From: DASYSA01 sp036003885
GTDB lineage: Bacteria > Acidobacteriota > Blastocatellia > UBA7656
Length of the DNA stretch: 26,422 bases
Reading direction: 5' to 3'
Assembly: GCA_036003885.1 (NCBI GenBank)
Contig: DASYSA010000492.1
Location: 1-26,422, forward strand
The notes under the pieces are model-generated. The model searched no databases. It worked only from the letters and a program-made list of their open reading frames with translations, and was not told the origin of the DNA. Position 1 is the first letter of the stretch; the number at the start of each line of letters is the position of its first letter. Of this stretch, positions 23,041 through 26,422 are shown in pieces. Made by a program: the position numbers and the translations under genes.

Positions 23041-25422
23041 TTACTTCACATTGAAAAGATCGACGCTTTCAAGCGTCAAGGCCGACGAGCGGTGAAGTAC
23101 AAAGACGGCCGTGCCTGTCTGGTCTCGGCCGCCCGCTTTCACTTTCAGACCGACGTCCAACGCGACACGGCTCGCGTCTATCTGATCCACTCTCAGAATC
23201 TCGGTCGTCCATTCGGTCGGCGGAGTCAAAGTTAGACCCTGAACAAAGCGCTTTAGATTATTCTTCACAACCAGAGTGAACAGCTTGTCTGATGAAGGCA
23301 CCTTGATCAAAGAATCGAGTTGGAGGACAAAGGCTCGAATGGGCTCGTCGATTGCCAGAGCAGAGCTCACGGCTCGCTCGGCCTTAACCAGCGTCTCACG
23401 TGCCAGGAACTGCGCGGGTGCTTCTTCAGCCTCGGCCAGACCCTTGCGCAGATACTGAACAGCTTCAGCCGGCTGATTCTTCCCAAGCGAGATCTGCCCG
23501 AGCGTTATGTAAGCCCAGGCAAGCGCCGACCCCGTCGCCGGCTCGATCTTTATCGCAGCATTGGCCTCGCTCACGGCTTCGTCGTTCTTCTTCCCTGCCG
23601 CAAGCGTTCTGGCAAGCCACGCGTGAAACTGCGAGCAGGACGGCGCCAGACGAACCGCTTCCTTAAGCCGGGTTTCCGCGTCCTGGTAGTCGCCCTTGTT
23701 GAATGCGGCGATGCTCTCATTGAACAGCGTCTGCTCCCAGATGTGAGCCGGCTTGGCGTCGTTGTCGTAGTTAGTCTGGACGATCAGCTTATCCGGATCG
23801 ACCTCGATACTAACAATCTTCTCATCGCTCTGGATGTCCGTCGAAGTCAGGTCCTCAGAAGGCACCGGCACTGAAACCCTCAGTTGTTTACCCGACGCAG
23901 TCACTGCGAGCACTACGGCTGTCACCTCTCCGGTGCCGAGATTGCGGAGGTTCACGCGCTGAAAGCCGGGTTTGTCGGCCGGTTGTGGGATTCCGACTAC
24001 CAGGTCGGGTTCGATTATGGAGTCGACCCATTGCTGAAACAGTTTGTCGACATCGGGACCAGCCGTTTTGGCCAGTTCCTTGCGAAGATCGTCACTCGTA
24101 ATGATCTTTGTCTGCGCACCGGAGAAGAGTACCTTCAGTGCGGCGAAGAGCTTGTCGCGGCCCCCCGTCTCGGCGAGCAACCTGAGCACGAGAGGTCCCT
24201 TCGCGAACGCAGCCGAGCTGTAGGTGGGGGATATCACAGTCTGAACGCCGAGTTCCGCGTCACGCCCGGTCTTGGCGATGGGCGTGTAGCCTGCCCGCAT
24301 TCGACGAAAAGCTTCACGCGCCCCGTCTGCGCCGAATCGCTCCTCGAAATAGAGCGCCGCCAGGTATCGCGGCAGCGAATCCCGCAACAGAGCCGGGCTG
24401 CGAGCCTTCTGGCCGGCGCGGTCAGCCTGCGCGGACCTCGACTCCTGACCCCTTACGCGCACGCGGCCTTCGGTCCAAAGCCGGGCAACGGCATCGGCGA
24501 GCACCTCGAGCGTCCCCGCATTCACCGCCTCGCGGCGGAACGTCTGCTCGGCCAGCACAAGCGCCCCGGGAACCGAGAGGTTCCCCGTGCGCGTCGACGA
24601 TATTATGGTCAGGCCGGCCCCCGAGGGCGGAGGACCGAACGTCCTGGTAAAAAAATCGATGATGCGACCCGCTTCATCGCGGAGTCGCGCAACCGCGGGC
24701 AGCCCCGCCGCAGGGGCCTTTGAATCTGTTGCCGATGTGAGACCGGGCTGCAAATATATTTCGATCTTTACCCCTCCATGCTCCGACGAGACCGGGCGCT
24801 CAAAGGCGCCGCCGACAAAGAATGGAAGCGAGTTGAGCGGCTCATCGAAGGTAAAGGTCTGTCCCCCATCACCCTTGAGCGCCCCCGCGGAGGCCGCGCG
24901 GAAATTGGGCGCATTGGAAGGCCCGTTGACTGTCAGCGTAAACGGCGCCGTCACTGCGCCGTACATCGCGAACATGGTCGAAGGCGTTGGGAACCAGATC
25001 GCCTCCGGGGCCATCAAGACTTCGCCGGAGGTAATGCCTGCCGTTCCGGTCGATTCGGGTACCTCCAGACGGTAGGTGATCTCGACCTTCGCTTTGGCGC
25101 CTGCCGCTATCGCAACCTCGGGTGTGAGGGTGATCTGATTCAGTGCGATGACACGCCGGTCCTCGGCGCTATCGACCCGGGCAGAAACCCCGTTGACGGT
25201 AGCGGCGCTGATCTTCGCCAACTTTGTCAGTTTCAGATAGAGCCGATCCTTCGACGAGGAACCGACGTTTGTGATCTCGAGCACGGCACGCGCGTCGAGA
25301 GCGCTGGCAGCAAGGTCGATGCGAGCGGTGATGTTGTAACGATCGACCTCGATATCCTGAGCCGACACAACCCCGGCCGAAACGAAAGCTAAGAAAAGCG
25401 CAGCAAGTAGCTTCTTGTACAT
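23041..25422 (-). CDS. Secreted M1-peptidase-like pseudoenzyme with TPR repeats
   Basis: The 793-residue product has a signal peptide (MYKKLLAALFLAFVSAGVVSAQ, cleavage near 21), an N-terminal beta domain like that of M1 aminopeptidases (about 22-210), a gluzincin-like helical region (about 240-460) and TPR-like helices (about 565-690; AFNKGDYQDAETRLKEAVRLAP), then a beta-sandwich end. The M1 zinc site HEXXH-X18-E is absent: the aligned segment reads VLADAVARLWTEG, so the first His, catalytic Glu and second His are Asp310, Ala311 and Arg314, and the third ligand position in LLRDSLPRYLAAL is Ser. The GAMEN exopeptidase motif is degraded to SVPGALVLAEQ. It is therefore probably a binding or scaffold protein. 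ATG at 25422 is preferred to TTG at 25431 because AAAGG is too close to the TTG (3 bases) and 12 from the ATG. Confidence 0.8.
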   Translation of the reverse strand: MYKKLLAALFLAFVSAGVVSAQDIEVDRYNITARIDLAASALDARAVLEITNVGSSSKDRLYLKLTKLAKISAATVNGVSARVDSAEDRRVIALNQITLTPEVAIAAGAKAKVEITYRLEVPESTGTAGITSGEVLMAPEAIWFPTPSTMFAMYGAVTAPFTLTVNGPSNAPNFRAASAGALKGDGGQTFTFDEPLNSLPFFVGGAFERPVSSEHGGVKIEIYLQPGLTSATDSKAPAAGLPAVARLRDEAGRIIDFFTRTFGPPPSGAGLTIISSTRTGNLSVPGALVLAEQTFRREAVNAGTLEVLADAVARLWTEGRVRVRGQESRSAQADRAGQKARSPALLRDSLPRYLAALYFEERFGADGAREAFRRMRAGYTPIAKTGRDAELGVQTVISPTYSSAAFAKGPLVLRLLAETGGRDKLFAALKVLFSGAQTKIITSDDLRKELAKTAGPDVDKLFQQWVDSIIEPDLVVGIPQPADKPGFQRVNLRNLGTGEVTAVVLAVTASGKQLRVSVPVPSEDLTSTDIQSDEKIVSIEVDPDKLIVQTNYDNDAKPAHIWEQTLFNESIAAFNKGDYQDAETRLKEAVRLAPSCSQFHAWLARTLAAGKKNDEAVSEANAAIKIEPATGSALAWAYITLGQISLGKNQPAEAVQYLRKGLAEAEEAPAQFLARETLVKAERAVSSALAIDEPIRAFVLQLDSLIKVPSSDKLFTLVVKNNLKRFVQGLTLTPPTEWTTEILRVDQIDASRVALDVGLKVKAGGRDQTGTAVFVLHRSSALTLESVDLFNVK

Positions 25423-25475
25423 TTGATTCAAGAACCTTTAGAGAAAGCGTTGGACACCCTTCCGCGCGGGTTCAC

Positions 25476-26309
25476 TCATAGTTCGTCGCGGACCAGTTCA
25501 TTTATCGCCTTCAGCTTTTCGAGCAGCGGCGCGAGTCTATCGAGTGGAAGGCTGTTGGGCCCGTCGGACAAAGCGGCCGCCGGGTTGTCGTGTACCTCCA
25601 TAAAGACTCCGTCGACTCCGCAGGCAACTCCGGCGCGAGCCATGTATTCGATGAACTGAGAATCGCCCCCGCTCGCGGTCCCCAGTCCGCCGGGCCGCTG
25701 AAGACTGTGAGTCACGTCGAAGACAACCGGATGACCGAAGCTCCTCATGATCGGAAAGCCGCGGAAGTCGACCACGAGATTGTTATACCCGAAGCTTGCT
25801 CCGCGCTCGGTCACCAACACCCGATCGTTTCCTTGAGAAGTAGCCTTTTCGATGGCGTTCTTCATATCGTGCGGGGCCAGGAATTGCCCCTTTTTTATGT
25901 TGACGGCTCGACCCGAGCGCGCGGCCTCTACGATCAGATCTGTTTGGCGTGAAAGGAACGCGGGAATCTGGAGCACGTCGGCGACTTCCGCAGCTCCGCG
26001 AACCTGCGAGACGCTGTGGACATCGGTGAGCACCGGGAGGCCGAGGTCGATGCGCACGCGCCCAAGCACTCGCAGAGCTTCGTCGATGCCGGGTCCGCGA
26101 TAGCCGGACGCCGAAGTCCGATTGGCTTTGTCGTAAGACGCTTTGAAAATGTAGGGAAGGTCAATGCGTCTTGTGATTGCACTGATTGCTTCAGCCATCT
26201 TGAGGGCGTGGGCTTCGCTTTCGACGACACAGGGCCCGGCGATCAAGAAGAGCTGTCCCGAGCCGAGATCCAGGTTTGCGACCTTAAAGGGTTTGACCGC
26301 GGACGGCAT
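25476..26309 (-). CDS. kdsA: 3-deoxy-8-phosphooctulonate (KDO-8-P) synthase, metal-dependent type
   Basis: This 277-residue enzyme condenses arabinose 5-phosphate with phosphoenolpyruvate to KDO 8-phosphate, a precursor of the lipopolysaccharide inner core, in the cytoplasm. The sequence follows the family throughout: FLIAGPCVVESEAHALK, FKASYDKANRTS, LPVLTDVHS, IPAFLSRQTDL, GRAVNIKKGQFLAP, ERGASFGYNNLVVDFR, HSLQRPGGLGTASGG. Cys27, His201, Glu238 and Asp249 fall at the four metal-ligand positions of the Aquifex type enzyme; E. coli has Asn where Cys27 lies, so this is the metal-dependent class. The stop is 53 bases ahead of the M1-like gene, so the two may be cotranscribed. The ATG at 26309 has no obvious ribosome binding site. 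Confidence 0.96.
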   Translation of the reverse strand: MPSAVKPFKVANLDLGSGQLFLIAGPCVVESEAHALKMAEAISAITRRIDLPYIFKASYDKANRTSASGYRGPGIDEALRVLGRVRIDLGLPVLTDVHSVSQVRGAAEVADVLQIPAFLSRQTDLIVEAARSGRAVNIKKGQFLAPHDMKNAIEKATSQGNDRVLVTERGASFGYNNLVVDFRGFPIMRSFGHPVVFDVTHSLQRPGGLGTASGGDSQFIEYMARAGVACGVDGVFMEVHDNPAAALSDGPNSLPLDRLAPLLEKLKAINELVRDEL

Positions 26310-26378
26310 AGATGAACGGACATTCTACACGGCGGGGCTCTGAATGTGAAAGCTGGAACGAGGGAAGAGAGACGGGGC

Positions 26379-26421
26379 CACGAATTACACGTATCACACC
26401 AATGATCACAAATAATTCGTG
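26379..26421. repeat. Possible short-word inverted repeat E upstream of kdsA (cut by window edge)
   Basis: Four consecutive 9-nt units of similar form (CACGAATTA, CACGTATCA, CACCAATGA, TCACAAATA) are followed by ATTCGTGA, so that CACGAATTA at 26379-26387 is inverted as TAATTCGTG at 26413-26421. It looks like another tandem-word hairpin with its own word, but the window stops here and its real extent is unknown. Confidence 0.5.
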
Positions 26422-26422
26422 A

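Noticed and set aside
23884..24723. 279-residue plus-strand open frame
   Set aside because: It is antisense to the M1-like gene, which has a signal peptide and continuous similarity; the plus frame has none.

Overview
The window looks like chromosomal DNA of a soil-type Acidobacteriota. The grounds are two long duplicated FtsX-type permeases (ADOP type), one of them paired with a PadR regulator, a TonB-dependent receptor with an N-terminal carboxypeptidase-regulatory-like domain, a Tat-type Gfo/Idh/MocA oxidoreductase, and a sigma/anti-sigma pair with an extended periplasmic tail. A metal-type kdsA implies an outer membrane. The assignment is inference; no rRNA or tRNA gene is present. All genes except one permease (10661-13168) lie on the minus strand.

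Left part (1-5012), read from right to left: a very long LodA/GoxA-type quinoprotein oxidase with an uncharacterised extension of about 650 residues, its flavoprotein maturase LodB (ATGA overlap), then the start of a PhzF-family gene cut by the window edge. Spot counts suggest this block is richer in GC than its neighbour.

Middle part (5013-10660): an outer-membrane TonB-dependent receptor preceded by a helix-turn-helix remnant, a secreted-type Gfo/Idh/MocA dehydrogenase, a non-coding inverted-repeat element (MITE/REP-like, 9797-9981) and a decayed glyoxalase-fold (VOC) gene.

Permease region (10661-16226): one ADOP permease on the plus strand converges with a second on the minus strand that forms an operon with padR, which starts at a TTG codon behind a perfect ribosome binding site and a recognisable sigma-70-like promoter.

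Right part (16420-26309), all minus strand: kdsA, a catalytically dead M1-peptidase-like TPR protein, a DUF4350 membrane protein, an ECF-like sigma factor with its zinc-finger anti-sigma factor, and a GNAT/acyl-CoA synthetase fusion of the protein-acetyltransferase type.

The most unusual observation is non-coding. Three spacers in this right part are filled with tandem, degenerate 7-nt words arranged as inverted repeats that begin exactly at the upstream stop codon. Each has a different word family, and two run right up to the next start codon with no ribosome binding site. A fourth spacer has a 30-bp-stem hairpin and a fifth such element may start at the right window edge.
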